From an uncultured Lachnospiraceae bacterium (GTDB lineage: Bacteria; Bacillota; Clostridia; Lachnospirales; Lachnospiraceae), in contig CAMOZY010000008.1 in assembly GCA_946631295.1 (NCBI GenBank), positions 1 to 64,000 on the forward strand: a stretch of 64,000 nt of DNA. Direction: 5' to 3'. The notes beneath the pieces were generated by a model, which saw only the letters and a list, made by a program, of their open reading frames with translations, was not told where the DNA came from and did no database searches. How positions within the stretch are numbered: the first letter of the stretch is position 1; every line of letters starts with the position of its first letter. The position numbers and the translations under genes are program-made. This document shows, in pieces, positions 49,103 through 58,842 of this stretch.

Positions 49103-50860
49103 CTATACTTCTTTAAGAGACGAGATATCCGGGGCTATGGTCATGGAGTAGTTCGTATAGTAGACCACAAATCCCGGCTTGGCTCCCGAGGGCTTCTTGA
49201 CTTCTTTTTTGAGGACGTAGTCGATGTCCACCTTGGACTGTTCACGGCCTGCGGAGTAATATGCCGCGAGGGCTGCCGCTTCTTCAAAGGCACGGTCGGG
49301 GAGTTCTTCTCCGGGTTCCTTTACCTTGAGCACAACGTGAGAACCGGGGATCTTCTTGGCATGGAACCACCAGTCTGCGCCTACCGCAAACTTGAAGGTA
49401 AGCTGGTCGTTCTGGATGTTGTTTCTTCCAACGTAGATATCGTAGCCGTCCGAGGAAATGTAATGATAGGGTTCACCTTTGAGTTTTACGGGCTTGCCCT
49501 TTACGTAATGTTCCCTGATATATCCTGCCTCGGAAAGCTCTCTCCTTATCCAGGAAAGGTCCTCTTCGCTCTCGGATATGTTAATGCTCGCAAGGACTGA
49601 TTCCAGGTGCTCAAGTCTGGACTTTACGTTCTCTGTCTGGACTGCAAGTGCCTCCGAAGTTCTCTTAAGTTTTGTATATCTGTCAAAATATTTGACTGCA
49701 TTCTCCTGAGCCGTAAGTGTAGGATCAAGGGGAATGATCTCTTTTTCGTTAGTATAGTAATTGTCTACAGCAAGCTGTTTGTCACCGGGCTGTGCGGAGT
49801 ATCCGAAGGCATTGAGAAGTTCTCCCCAGATACGGTACTTGTCGCGGCCTTCAGTCTTTTTCAGCTGCTGGAGCTGTTCATCGAGGGTATGTGAATCTCT
49901 TTCGATGAGTGTTTTGACCACGCGCTTCAGATCAGATGAGCGCTGGTTCATCCTCACATACTGCTGCTTTTCACCATAGAATCTTTCGAGGACTAGGGAG
50001 ATGGAATCCATTCTGACAAGCTCATCATCTCCGCCTTCATACATGGTCAGTTCAAAGGCTTCGTATTCCTCGGGCTTACCGTTTACATATGCTATGCAGG
50101 GATCAAACTTTTCATTCCTGATATCGTTTGAAAGTGCGGTAAGCTGAAAGATCAGACGTGACATTTCATCATCGGACAGTGAAGAAACCGATGCATCTCC
50201 GTCAAGACCCGCCCTGAATGCTATCTCATGAGCGATAAGCGGTGAAAGTCCCGTAAAAGAAGTATAGATTGCCTTGAAAACAGGTCCGGGATATTTTGCT
50301 ATGATCTCCCTGATCTGTTCTTCGGACGAAGAAAGAAGGTCTGTTTTTTCCTGAGTATTGGGGATGAAATAATCTCTGCCCGGAAGCACTTCACGCACAG
50401 AACTTACTATTGCGGATACGTGCTTTATTGAATCGACAATCTTCTCTGTTCCGTTATCATCCTCGGTAAGGATTATATTGCTGTGCTTGCCCATGATCTC
50501 CGTAACAAGGCTTACACGCTTCACATCTCCCATTTCGTCGAGGTGCTCGGCATCGATCCTTATTGCTCTTTCAAGACCGGGCTGGGTTACGCTTATGATC
50601 CTTCCGCCCTGGATCCTCTTTCTTAAGACCATGCAAAAATTCGGAGCGTTCAGAGGTGATTTCTTGGACTGCTCCGTGATATATACGAGGGGGAGTGATG
50701 CATCAGCACTGAGCAGCAGCTTCAGATTGCCTTCAGCCGTATTAACCGTGATCTGAAGTTCATCACTTTCAGGCTGTGCGATCTTGGAGATACGTCCTCC
50801 CGATAATCTCTTATTCAGTTCCGCGCAGAGAGCCGCGGTTGTAATTCCGTCAAAAGCCAT
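49103..50860 (-). CDS. rqcH: NFACT protein RqcH (FbpA-like)
   Basis: MAFDGITTAALCAELN, C-terminal VGRNNIQNDQLTFKFAVGADWWFHAKKIPGSHVVLK. Confidence 0.93.
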   Translation of the reverse strand: MAFDGITTAALCAELNKRLSGGRISKIAQPESDELQITVNTAEGNLKLLLSADASLPLVYITEQSKKSPLNAPNFCMVLRKRIQGGRIISVTQPGLERAIRIDAEHLDEMGDVKRVSLVTEIMGKHSNIILTEDDNGTEKIVDSIKHVSAIVSSVREVLPGRDYFIPNTQEKTDLLSSSEEQIREIIAKYPGPVFKAIYTSFTGLSPLIAHEIAFRAGLDGDASVSSLSDDEMSRLIFQLTALSNDIRNEKFDPCIAYVNGKPEEYEAFELTMYEGGDDELVRMDSISLVLERFYGEKQQYVRMNQRSSDLKRVVKTLIERDSHTLDEQLQQLKKTEGRDKYRIWGELLNAFGYSAQPGDKQLAVDNYYTNEKEIIPLDPTLTAQENAVKYFDRYTKLKRTSEALAVQTENVKSRLEHLESVLASINISESEEDLSWIRRELSEAGYIREHYVKGKPVKLKGEPYHYISSDGYDIYVGRNNIQNDQLTFKFAVGADWWFHAKKIPGSHVVLKVKEPGEELPDRAFEEAAALAAYYSAGREQSKVDIDYVLKKEVKKPSGAKPGFVVYYTNYSMTIAPDISSLKEV

Positions 50861-50872
50861 ATTTATATTTTC

Positions 50873-52546
50873 TCATCTTATGAGATGTACTTTTTTCAGT
50901 ATTCCGTAGATACGTGTTCCGCCGGGAAGAGCCTTGAGTTCTTTTTCGCTGACAGATCTGAGTACTACGAGAAAAATAAAATACACAGGTACAGCTGCGA
51001 TCACCGCAGGGATGACAGCGATCCTTTCGTTGTGAACAATGAGCATTACAAGTCTGTAGACGCCGTAGGAAAGAATGCACATAACGAACGAACACTCAAG
51101 AGGTCTTATGAATGTCCTGAGGATCTCCTGCTTATATCCTATTGCGCGGCGTACTGCCAGCTGGTTCAGAACTGCCATAACTCCGGCATAGAATGTATAT
51201 GATATTGAAACCGCAAACACATCCAGATTTGTAAACTTAAGCAAAATGACAAGGAGCACTGTCTGAAGTCCGAGCGCTATCAGCGAATTGAAGATCGGGG
51301 TATGGAGCTTTCCGATGGACTGAAGTATTGAAGAGTTCAGAGTGGAAAGTGCAATGAGCACAACCGATACGGACAGTGCCATAAGGCAGTGTGTGCTTAT
51401 CTCAATATTTGATCTTGAATTCGGGAAAAGAAGCAGCATCATGGGGCCTGCGAAGGTAAATATTCCGGCAGCGGACGGTATCGAGATAAGCATTGTGGTC
51501 TTGACGCCGAGCGCTATACGTCCCTTTGCGGATTCCTTATCTCCCGATGTCATGAAGCCGCTTACCTGAGGGATCATTGCAGCAGCCATTGCCGAAGAAA
51601 AAGCTATGGGGATATTGGATATGACCTGAGCCTTTCCCTGGAATATTCCCCAGTGAGAGGTGGTCACAACCTGCGACATATCTCTCCATACGGGATAATA
51701 TGTACAGAAGATCTTATTGTTGATCGGGCTGAAAACATTATAGACAGCGGTTGAAAAAATGAACGGAGTGACAACACCGATAATAGTTTTGAATATGGTC
51801 ATATAGCTGTCGGTCTTTCCGCTTCTGTCATTTACCGCTCTTTTAAGAATATCATTTCTGTTGATGAAATATACTGCAGCCATAAATACAAGCGCAGCAA
51901 CAACTCCGAGTCCGGTACCAAGTGCAGATCCCTGTGCACCTCTGACTGCTCTGAGGATCTGACCTGCCTCTTCAGCAGGTTCCTCCATCGTGCCCATTGT
52001 AAGCTTTATCAAAAGAGCTGCGGCGCCTACACTTACTATCGCATTAATGATCTGCTCAATGATCTGGGACATTGATGTCTGGGACATGGACCTGTGGGCC
52101 TGGAAATATCCTCTCAGAACTCCAAGAATACCGTATATGAATATCGTGGGAGCAAATACCTTAAGAACAGGTATTGCAGCCTCCTCAACAAAAAGCGGTG
52201 CCCCAAAAAAGAGTACCATTGATGCGATAGCACCAACGATCAGCACGTATACAAGAGCCCCGAGAAAAAGCCTGTGGGCATTTCTGTATTCTTTTAATGC
52301 AAGTTTCTGTGCGATGATCTTGGAGATTGCGGAAGGAATGCTGTAGGAAGAAATGATCAGTATTATGGTATAGAAATTATAAGCAGACTGGTAATATCCC
52401 AGTCCGAGGTCGCCAATGATACCTGACAAAGGGCTTCTGTAGAGAAGCCCTATTATCCTGCTCACGATACCTGCAATTGCAAGGAAAGAAGCCTGTTTTA
52501 CCAGGTTATCATTTTTTTCACTGTCTATTATGGAATGACTTTTCAA
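50873..52546 (-). CDS. Polysaccharide exporter/SpoVB-like MOP flippase
   Basis: ASFLAIAGIVSRIIGLLYRSPLSGIIGD and many TMs. Confidence 0.88.
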   Translation of the reverse strand: MKSHSIIDSEKNDNLVKQASFLAIAGIVSRIIGLLYRSPLSGIIGDLGLGYYQSAYNFYTIILIISSYSIPSAISKIIAQKLALKEYRNAHRLFLGALVYVLIVGAIASMVLFFGAPLFVEEAAIPVLKVFAPTIFIYGILGVLRGYFQAHRSMSQTSMSQIIEQIINAIVSVGAAALLIKLTMGTMEEPAEEAGQILRAVRGAQGSALGTGLGVVAALVFMAAVYFINRNDILKRAVNDRSGKTDSYMTIFKTIIGVVTPFIFSTAVYNVFSPINNKIFCTYYPVWRDMSQVVTTSHWGIFQGKAQVISNIPIAFSSAMAAAMIPQVSGFMTSGDKESAKGRIALGVKTTMLISIPSAAGIFTFAGPMMLLLFPNSRSNIEISTHCLMALSVSVVLIALSTLNSSILQSIGKLHTPIFNSLIALGLQTVLLVILLKFTNLDVFAVSISYTFYAGVMAVLNQLAVRRAIGYKQEILRTFIRPLECSFVMCILSYGVYRLVMLIVHNERIAVIPAVIAAVPVYFIFLVVLRSVSEKELKALPGGTRIYGILKKVHLIR

Positions 52547-52614
52547 AACAAAAACGCTTTCAAATATATGTTATCCGCTTTATTACCGACGGATATTATA
52601 GCAGAAATCTCAGG

Positions 52615-54993
52615 TTAAACAAATATACTGATCTTGGTTATCAGTTCTTCCTTCCTGAAGGGCTTCGGAATATGATCGTTCATACCGGCATCAAGTGCTT
52701 CCTGAACATCCGAAGCAAAGGCATTGGCGGTCATCGCAAGAATTGGGATCTTGGAGAGCTTGGGATCTTCAAGTGCCCTGATCTTACGTGATGCTTCAAG
52801 GCCGTCCATCACGGGCATAAGAACGTCCATGAGTATAACGCTGATATCACCAGGCTTTGATGACCTTACCATCTCCACCGCTCCGACACCGTTGTCTGTG
52901 GTGATGACCTTGAATCCGAACTTGGTCAGAAGTCTTTCACACAGTTTCAGGTTCTGTGAAGTATCATCGACAACAAGGACAGTATTGCCGGTATAATCCC
53001 TGTTCATCGCATCGGTTACGGCGCTGTTTCTCTCGGTGGGAATATCCCTGCCCCATGCCGGCTTGAAGGGAAGATCAATGATGAATTCACTTCCTTCACC
53101 AGGTTTGGACTTGACCTCGACGGTTCCATTCATCAGATTGATTATATTCCTGACTATTGCCATTCCGAGACCGGTTCCCTGAGTCTTCTGAACATAGTCG
53201 GTATTTTCTCTTGAGTAAGCTTCCCAGATGTGCTGAACGAAATCCTCGCTCATTCCGACACCCGTGTCACGCACTCTGATCTCATACAGAATATTATCTG
53301 CACGTTCAAGGATCTTGCCTTCGAGGAAAACACTTCCGTCTTCATATGTGAACTTACATGCATTGGACAGAAGGTTGATCAGCACCTGTGAGAATCTGAG
53401 CTTGTCGCACATGACCATGTCATCACCGACTTCCTCGATATCAACCACAAAGTGCAGATTATTATCATTCATTCTGATGCGGATCATATCCGCACATTCA
53501 TTCAGGATATCCTTTACCTTGACAGGCGCGGGAGCAAGTTCCATCTTACCGCTTTCAATCCTGCTCATATCAAGGATATCGTTGATCAGGCTCATAAGGT
53601 GATCACCTGCAGAAACAATCCTCTCAAGGTAATCCTCTACATTTTCCTTATTATCGATCTCATCAATCGCAAGTCTTGAGAATCCCGTGATGGCATTCAT
53701 CGGGGTTCTGATATCATGTGACATCCTTGAAAAGAAGGACGTCTTGGCCTCGTTCGCACGGTTTGCCTCATCGATCGCATTAAGGAGAAGTGTCTGTCTT
53801 TCCTCAAGTTCCTTCTTCTGGGTTGCGATCATTCTGTCGGCATCCATCTTCTGCGCACGAAGATCATCTATCACAGATGCTGTAATGAGCATACGGGATA
53901 CGCCTGTATCATCACGGTCTATAACATGATAATCGATGCGGATCCATCTGTTTTCACCGGCATCCTTATAGACAAATTCTCTTCTGTCAAGATCCTTAAA
54001 AAGCTTAGTACGAAGCTTAACGATATCGCGAAGATCCTTTTTCTCAATCTCGGTAACTTCCTGAAATCTCGGAGTCAGCATATCAAGAAGATCACCGCAT
54101 TTTGCATTGTCGCACAGTTCAAGGATACCATCTTCCTTGATCACCTTGACAGTGTCCTTATTAAAGTCCATAAGGTAGATGCAGCGGTATTCCTCCGCAA
54201 GACTTCCTATGATCTGATTATCAAGCTTGATATTTCCAAGCTCTGTCTCAGAGATAAGGGTTGCCGAAGCGAACGCCTTATATGGAGCGCCGTTTTCATC
54301 ATACTCGATCGTATATTTGATACGGAAAGGGATTCGTCCTACAGTCAGAGGAACATCAATTTCAGGAACCGGAAGTCCCTGATCAACGCGGTGCATATAC
54401 TCACGATACATATCCGCATAATCGGGAGGAAATATACCCGACTCTATAGCAGGCTCGGGATAATTATATACAACTGCCGGCAGCCCGAGATCTCTCATAC
54501 AACGGTAACAGGGACGCATTTCCTTTGTTGCGATCCTGTATTCCCAGTTGTAGATATTGATCTGTTCCAGCGAACTCTTGTATCTGTATTCGGTATCATC
54601 AAGAGTCTCTTTAGTCTTGATCTCATTGGTGATATTACGGATACCCTCATAGACAACTGCAATATCATCCTCTTTTTCAACAAGAACCAGTCTGCTTTTA
54701 ACGCATACCTTGTCATATCCGCAGCAATCGGTAAACATGTTTCTCCATGTATCAACTGTCTGCTCCTCGCCCGTTTCAACGCATCTTTTAACAGCCTGAT
54801 TAAAAACCTTAAGATTGTCCTCATCAAAAACCTTGCCGAGGTTAGGTCCCAGGAATTCTTCTTTGGAAATGTTCATCCAAAGTTCATCAAGAAACCTTGC
54901 ATTAACATCAGCAATAAGAGACAGTCCATTCTGATAAGTTATAATGGCTGCAGGTTCACTGAATTTGTTCTGAATCAGTTCGGAGTAATCCAT
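52615..54993 (-). CDS. Hybrid sensor histidine kinase/response regulator
   Basis: SFFSRMSHDIRTPMNAI, HATPase motifs, C-terminal receiver VLVVDDTSQNLKLCERLL...ILMDVLMPVMDGLEA. Confidence 0.93.
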   Translation of the reverse strand: MDYSELIQNKFSEPAAIITYQNGLSLIADVNARFLDELWMNISKEEFLGPNLGKVFDEDNLKVFNQAVKRCVETGEEQTVDTWRNMFTDCCGYDKVCVKSRLVLVEKEDDIAVVYEGIRNITNEIKTKETLDDTEYRYKSSLEQINIYNWEYRIATKEMRPCYRCMRDLGLPAVVYNYPEPAIESGIFPPDYADMYREYMHRVDQGLPVPEIDVPLTVGRIPFRIKYTIEYDENGAPYKAFASATLISETELGNIKLDNQIIGSLAEEYRCIYLMDFNKDTVKVIKEDGILELCDNAKCGDLLDMLTPRFQEVTEIEKKDLRDIVKLRTKLFKDLDRREFVYKDAGENRWIRIDYHVIDRDDTGVSRMLITASVIDDLRAQKMDADRMIATQKKELEERQTLLLNAIDEANRANEAKTSFFSRMSHDIRTPMNAITGFSRLAIDEIDNKENVEDYLERIVSAGDHLMSLINDILDMSRIESGKMELAPAPVKVKDILNECADMIRIRMNDNNLHFVVDIEEVGDDMVMCDKLRFSQVLINLLSNACKFTYEDGSVFLEGKILERADNILYEIRVRDTGVGMSEDFVQHIWEAYSRENTDYVQKTQGTGLGMAIVRNIINLMNGTVEVKSKPGEGSEFIIDLPFKPAWGRDIPTERNSAVTDAMNRDYTGNTVLVVDDTSQNLKLCERLLTKFGFKVITTDNGVGAVEMVRSSKPGDISVILMDVLMPVMDGLEASRKIRALEDPKLSKIPILAMTANAFASDVQEALDAGMNDHIPKPFRKEELITKISIFV

Positions 54994-55024
54994 AAAACAT
55001 CCGCTCCTTAAAATCCTATATCGC

Positions 55025-55744
55025 TTAGTAACCTATATTGCTTACTGTCCCGACAGATACGAACCCATCGAGTATTGCTCTGAAATCACTGCCTTCCTCG
55101 GCTACCATCGTATGGACGCCCTCTATCATATAACGCACGCCGCCGTTTTCAAGCTTCTCCATAACGTTGTAATGATCCTTAAAATACATACCCACAGATA
55201 CTTTTCTGTCATACAGAATACCCCTGCATTCTGAGAGCCTGCATGAAGGAAAATTCACATTATGTATGTAACCTTCGGGGACGGATTCATTTATCAGCCT
55301 GCCGAGTATCTCTTCAAGATATCTGTCGGTGGTTTCATGTACATCATCAAATCCTTCGGATACGGCAATCGGATGATACCCCTGGAATGCCGCTTCAAAT
55401 GCCGCGCCTGCCGTTGCAGAATACTGGATATCCGATGCAACATTGTAACCCTTGTTGATACCTGTAAGTACAACATCAGGTTTCTCATCCATCACATTAA
55501 GGCTTCCCACCCTGACGCAATCGGCAGGCATACCGCTGCACGAAAACGCCCTGACTCCCGGCACGGGATAATCCTCCACCGGATAAACATCTATCGTATT
55601 CCTGAGAGTGATACTGTGGCTTGCCGCACTTCTTTCCTTTTCGGGAGCCACGATCCATACCTCTCCGAACTTAACCGCCGCTTCGGCAAGGCGTCTGAGT
55701 CCGTCTGCCCTTATTCCGTCATCATTAGTAATTAATATTTTCAT
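55025..55744 (-). CDS. surE: 5'/3'-nucleotidase SurE
   Basis: MKILITNDDGIRADGLRRL, PDVVLTGINKGYNVASDIQYSATAGAAFEA. Confidence 0.96.
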   Translation of the reverse strand: MKILITNDDGIRADGLRRLAEAAVKFGEVWIVAPEKERSAASHSITLRNTIDVYPVEDYPVPGVRAFSCSGMPADCVRVGSLNVMDEKPDVVLTGINKGYNVASDIQYSATAGAAFEAAFQGYHPIAVSEGFDDVHETTDRYLEEILGRLINESVPEGYIHNVNFPSCRLSECRGILYDRKVSVGMYFKDHYNVMEKLENGGVRYMIEGVHTMVAEEGSDFRAILDGFVSVGTVSNIGY

Positions 55745-56217
55745 AGATCCTTGATAAAAAATCTGTTCATTGAGCTGTGACCGGTTTCTGCAGGCTTGTC
55801 TATTTCCGTATATCCGCTCTTTTCGTATATGTGGATTGCAGCCTGAAGATTATCATGCGTCTCTAAGTATGAGCGCTTAAATCCTGCTTCCTTCATCTTA
55901 TTTTCAACAAACTTTATCATTCTGTATCCGAGACCTTTTCCCTTTACCGGATCGTCCAGATAAATCTTCTGTAATTCAGCCGTATCATCCATAAAAGGAA
56001 ACTTTGCAAAGCCTATACCGCCGACCACCTGTCCGTCACATTCAAGAACATAATAGCCCTCATCATCTTTACCGTAGCAGGTGCTCAGATGATCCAGACC
56101 TTCGTCAAAATAAGCCGTTCCGGGAATGTTCAGAGAATAAGCCTCAAGATTTTTACGGATGATGGATACGATCTTCTCATCGTCATCAGGTGTTATTTCC
56201 CTAAATGCATAATCCAT
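55741..56217 (-). CDS. GNAT family N-acetyltransferase
   Basis: VVGGIGFAKFP...LQKIYLDDPVKGKGLGYRMIKFVE. Confidence 0.9.
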   Translation of the reverse strand: MDYAFREITPDDDEKIVSIIRKNLEAYSLNIPGTAYFDEGLDHLSTCYGKDDEGYYVLECDGQVVGGIGFAKFPFMDDTAELQKIYLDDPVKGKGLGYRMIKFVENKMKEAGFKRSYLETHDNLQAAIHIYEKSGYTEIDKPAETGHSSMNRFFIKDL

Positions 56218-56235
56218 CAGGACTTCTCCTTTCGA

Positions 56236-57318
56236 TCATTCACGGTCTTCGAAGACAACTATATTCTTGCCGTGCTGCTTACCGTAATACATCCTTGCAT
56301 CGGCTGTTCTTATTACATCATCGGGGCTGACATATCCCTCTTTGTTTTCACCGATGCCGATGGTTATCGTTGCAAAGATCCTCTTGTTGAAGAATATGGT
56401 GGGACTGGATTCAATGCTTCTCCTGAGTTCCTCCATCTTCTCCCTGGCAAGATTAATATCGCAATCCCTCATCAGGATAAGAATCTCTTCACCGCCCCAT
56501 CTGCAGACATCACAGCCGTGGGATTTGTTCTTGATGATCTTCGTGATATGCCTCAGTACTTCATCACCGGCATCATGACCATACGAATCATTTATACGCT
56601 TGAAATTATCTATGTCGCAGAATGAAATGCAAAAATCAGAAGGCTTATCTTGTTTCATAAGTTCCTCAACTATCGGAAGAAATCCACGCCTGTTGAGAAG
56701 ACTTGTGAGCAGATCCTCTGATGCATCAAGCGAAAGCTGCTTATTCTGAAGTTCCAGGCTCTTAACACGGAGCTCACTGGAATAGATATAGATAATGTTA
56801 TAGAAGATCGTAGAGAAGACCATTACGAACGATGAGAAAATGACTATTATCGCACGCATCATTGGTGGCACTTCATATACCGGTCTTATATTGTTGAATT
56901 TCGCATAAAGGAAAGCAAAGAGACCAAAATTCAGGAGAAGAAGGATCACGATATGCCATCTCATCTTTCCCTTGAACAGGAAGCATCCGAGATAAATGAT
57001 TATCGGAACGATGGAAAACAGGAAACAGTATGTACCGCACCTAAGTCCGATATAATATGTCGAAAGGATCGTATATGCAGTAACCTCAACAATGATACTG
57101 ATATAAACAAGCAGGACATGACCCGTCACACACAATACGCTGCAGAAGATATATACCACCACACTCAGTATGTTGAACTGAAACAGCGGCATAACATCAA
57201 TACTGTACATCATCACCATCAGCACCGTATGAACCAGGCACATAACGACTGCAGTAACAAAGTTACTGTTATGTACAAGAAAGTGCATTAAATTATCGAT
57301 CGGATTGTTTGTCTTCAT
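56236..57318 (-). CDS. Membrane diguanylate cyclase-like GGDEF protein (GGEEI)
   Basis: Six or so TMs; DLLTSLLNRRGF, CDIDNFKRINDSYGHDAGDEVL, CRWGGEEIL. Confidence 0.9.
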   Translation of the reverse strand: MKTNNPIDNLMHFLVHNSNFVTAVVMCLVHTVLMVMMYSIDVMPLFQFNILSVVVYIFCSVLCVTGHVLLVYISIIVEVTAYTILSTYYIGLRCGTYCFLFSIVPIIIYLGCFLFKGKMRWHIVILLLLNFGLFAFLYAKFNNIRPVYEVPPMMRAIIVIFSSFVMVFSTIFYNIIYIYSSELRVKSLELQNKQLSLDASEDLLTSLLNRRGFLPIVEELMKQDKPSDFCISFCDIDNFKRINDSYGHDAGDEVLRHITKIIKNKSHGCDVCRWGGEEILILMRDCDINLAREKMEELRRSIESSPTIFFNKRIFATITIGIGENKEGYVSPDDVIRTADARMYYGKQHGKNIVVFEDRE

Positions 57319-57399
57319 ACCGCCGTGTTATCCTCTCCCCTTTTGATCACACTGCCATATACCGGTATCTGTCCGTTATAAAAATTCCTGCCACGATCA

Positions 57400-57561
57400 T
57401 TACCTGTCCAGTACTTTTTTGATCTGTACGATCATTACAGCCGCACCGATAACTATCATTACAATAGACAGTATATTCATATTTCCAACGAATAATCCTA
57501 TACATCCCGCCAGAATAAAAAAGACGCCGATTGCAATATTAATGGCAATATCCCTGGACAC
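57400..57561 (-). CDS. Small 53-aa predicted two-TM protein, GTG start (not in supplied ORF track)
   Basis: Manual translation VSRDIAINIAIGVFFILAGCIGLFVGNMNILSIVMIVIGAAVMIVQIKKVLDR*; GAGGAG about 4 nt upstream of GTG. Confidence 0.6.
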   Translation of the reverse strand: MSRDIAINIAIGVFFILAGCIGLFVGNMNILSIVMIVIGAAVMIVQIKKVLDR

Positions 57562-57640
57562 CTGACTCCTCACTTTCGGTCATAAAAAAGTAAATAAACT
57601 GACAATTTATTATAACATATATCAGCCTTACAACGTAAAA

Positions 57641-57668
57641 AAAGAGCTCCGGATTTCCGAAGCTCTTT
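57641..57668 (-). terminator. Terminator of pilT
   Basis: Minus strand AAAGAGCTTCGGaaatCCGGAGCTCTTTTTTT. Confidence 0.85.
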
Positions 57669-57690
57669 GTGATACTTTCTAAAAAACTTA

Positions 57691-58737
57691 TCAGCACATC
57701 TTGTCGAGTGCAACGGGATCATTGGAAACCGCCATAGCCTCTTCTCTTGTGACTCTGCCGTGGATGATAAGAGATGCAAGGTCATCGTTAAGAAGATGCA
57801 TGCCCTGGTTACGGCTGCTCTGAATGATGGAAGGAAGCTGAATGGTCTTCTTATCACGAATGAGGTTGCCGACTGCGGGAGTATTGGTCATGATCTCGGT
57901 TGCAACTACACGTCCCTTTCCGTCTGAGGTAGGAAGAAGGGTCTGGGTGATAACACCCTTAATGACGTTGGAGAACTGGGTTCTGATCTGATCCTGTCCT
58001 TCAAGAGGTGTAGCGTCGATGATTCTCTCGACTGTCTGTGCAGCACTTGTTGTATGAAGTGTGGAGAGGACGAGGTGTCCGGTCTCTGCTGCGGTGATAG
58101 CTGCGGAGATTGTCTCGAAGTCTCTCATTTCTCCTACGAGGATGATATCGGGATCTTCACGGAGAGCTGAACGAAGAGCTGTAGCGAATGTCTCAACGTC
58201 TCTTCCTACTTCTCTCTGGTGGATCATAGCCTTATCATGAGGATATACATACTCGATAGGGTCCTCAATGGTAATGATATGTCTGGAAGTGTTGTGGTTG
58301 ATATAATCTACCATTGAAGCAAGGGTGGTAGACTTACCTGAACCGGTAGGACCGGTAACAAGTACAAGTCCTCTGGGCATCTCTGCCAGATCCTTGACAA
58401 CGGGAGGAAGACCGAGCTCTTCAAAAGAAGGTATGGTCTGATTGAGGATACGGATACTTGCTGCGAGATTGTTTCTCTGGTGATAGATATTGGCTCTTAT
58501 TCTGGTGCCGTCCCAAAGCATGACACCGACGTCAAGATCCTTGCCTCCGGATACAGTCTCAACCTGCTCCTGATCAAGGAATGAGAAGATCATGTTTCTT
58601 GATTCCTCAGCCGTAGGTGCGGGCTCAAGGATCTGAAGTGTACCGAATCTTCTTATTGCAAGATTGGTACCAACCGTAATATGAATATCGGAGCATTCGT
58701 TCTGTTTTGCGTATTCGACCAGTTCTTTAAAATCCAT
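57691..58737 (-). CDS. pilT: PilT-like type IV pilus retraction ATPase
   Basis: GLVLVTGPTGSGKSTTLASMVDYIN, IITIEDPIEY, DPDIILVGEMRDFETI. Confidence 0.93.
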   Translation of the reverse strand: MDFKELVEYAKQNECSDIHITVGTNLAIRRFGTLQILEPAPTAEESRNMIFSFLDQEQVETVSGGKDLDVGVMLWDGTRIRANIYHQRNNLAASIRILNQTIPSFEELGLPPVVKDLAEMPRGLVLVTGPTGSGKSTTLASMVDYINHNTSRHIITIEDPIEYVYPHDKAMIHQREVGRDVETFATALRSALREDPDIILVGEMRDFETISAAITAAETGHLVLSTLHTTSAAQTVERIIDATPLEGQDQIRTQFSNVIKGVITQTLLPTSDGKGRVVATEIMTNTPAVGNLIRDKKTIQLPSIIQSSRNQGMHLLNDDLASLIIHGRVTREEAMAVSNDPVALDKMC

Positions 58738-58842
58738 TAAAGTTTCCTCCCCTTATAAGGTTTTACGCACACGTTGATATTATAGCAAAATATTTATCCA
58801 TTTCCAACAAAAACTATCTGCCCTGCTGATGAAACCGCTTAC

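Noticed and set aside
53926-55011. 361-aa plus-strand ORF opposite the hybrid histidine kinase
   Set aside because: Long, but entirely antisense to a well-conserved kinase; its Ile/Phe-rich composition is a by-product of codon usage on the opposite strand.
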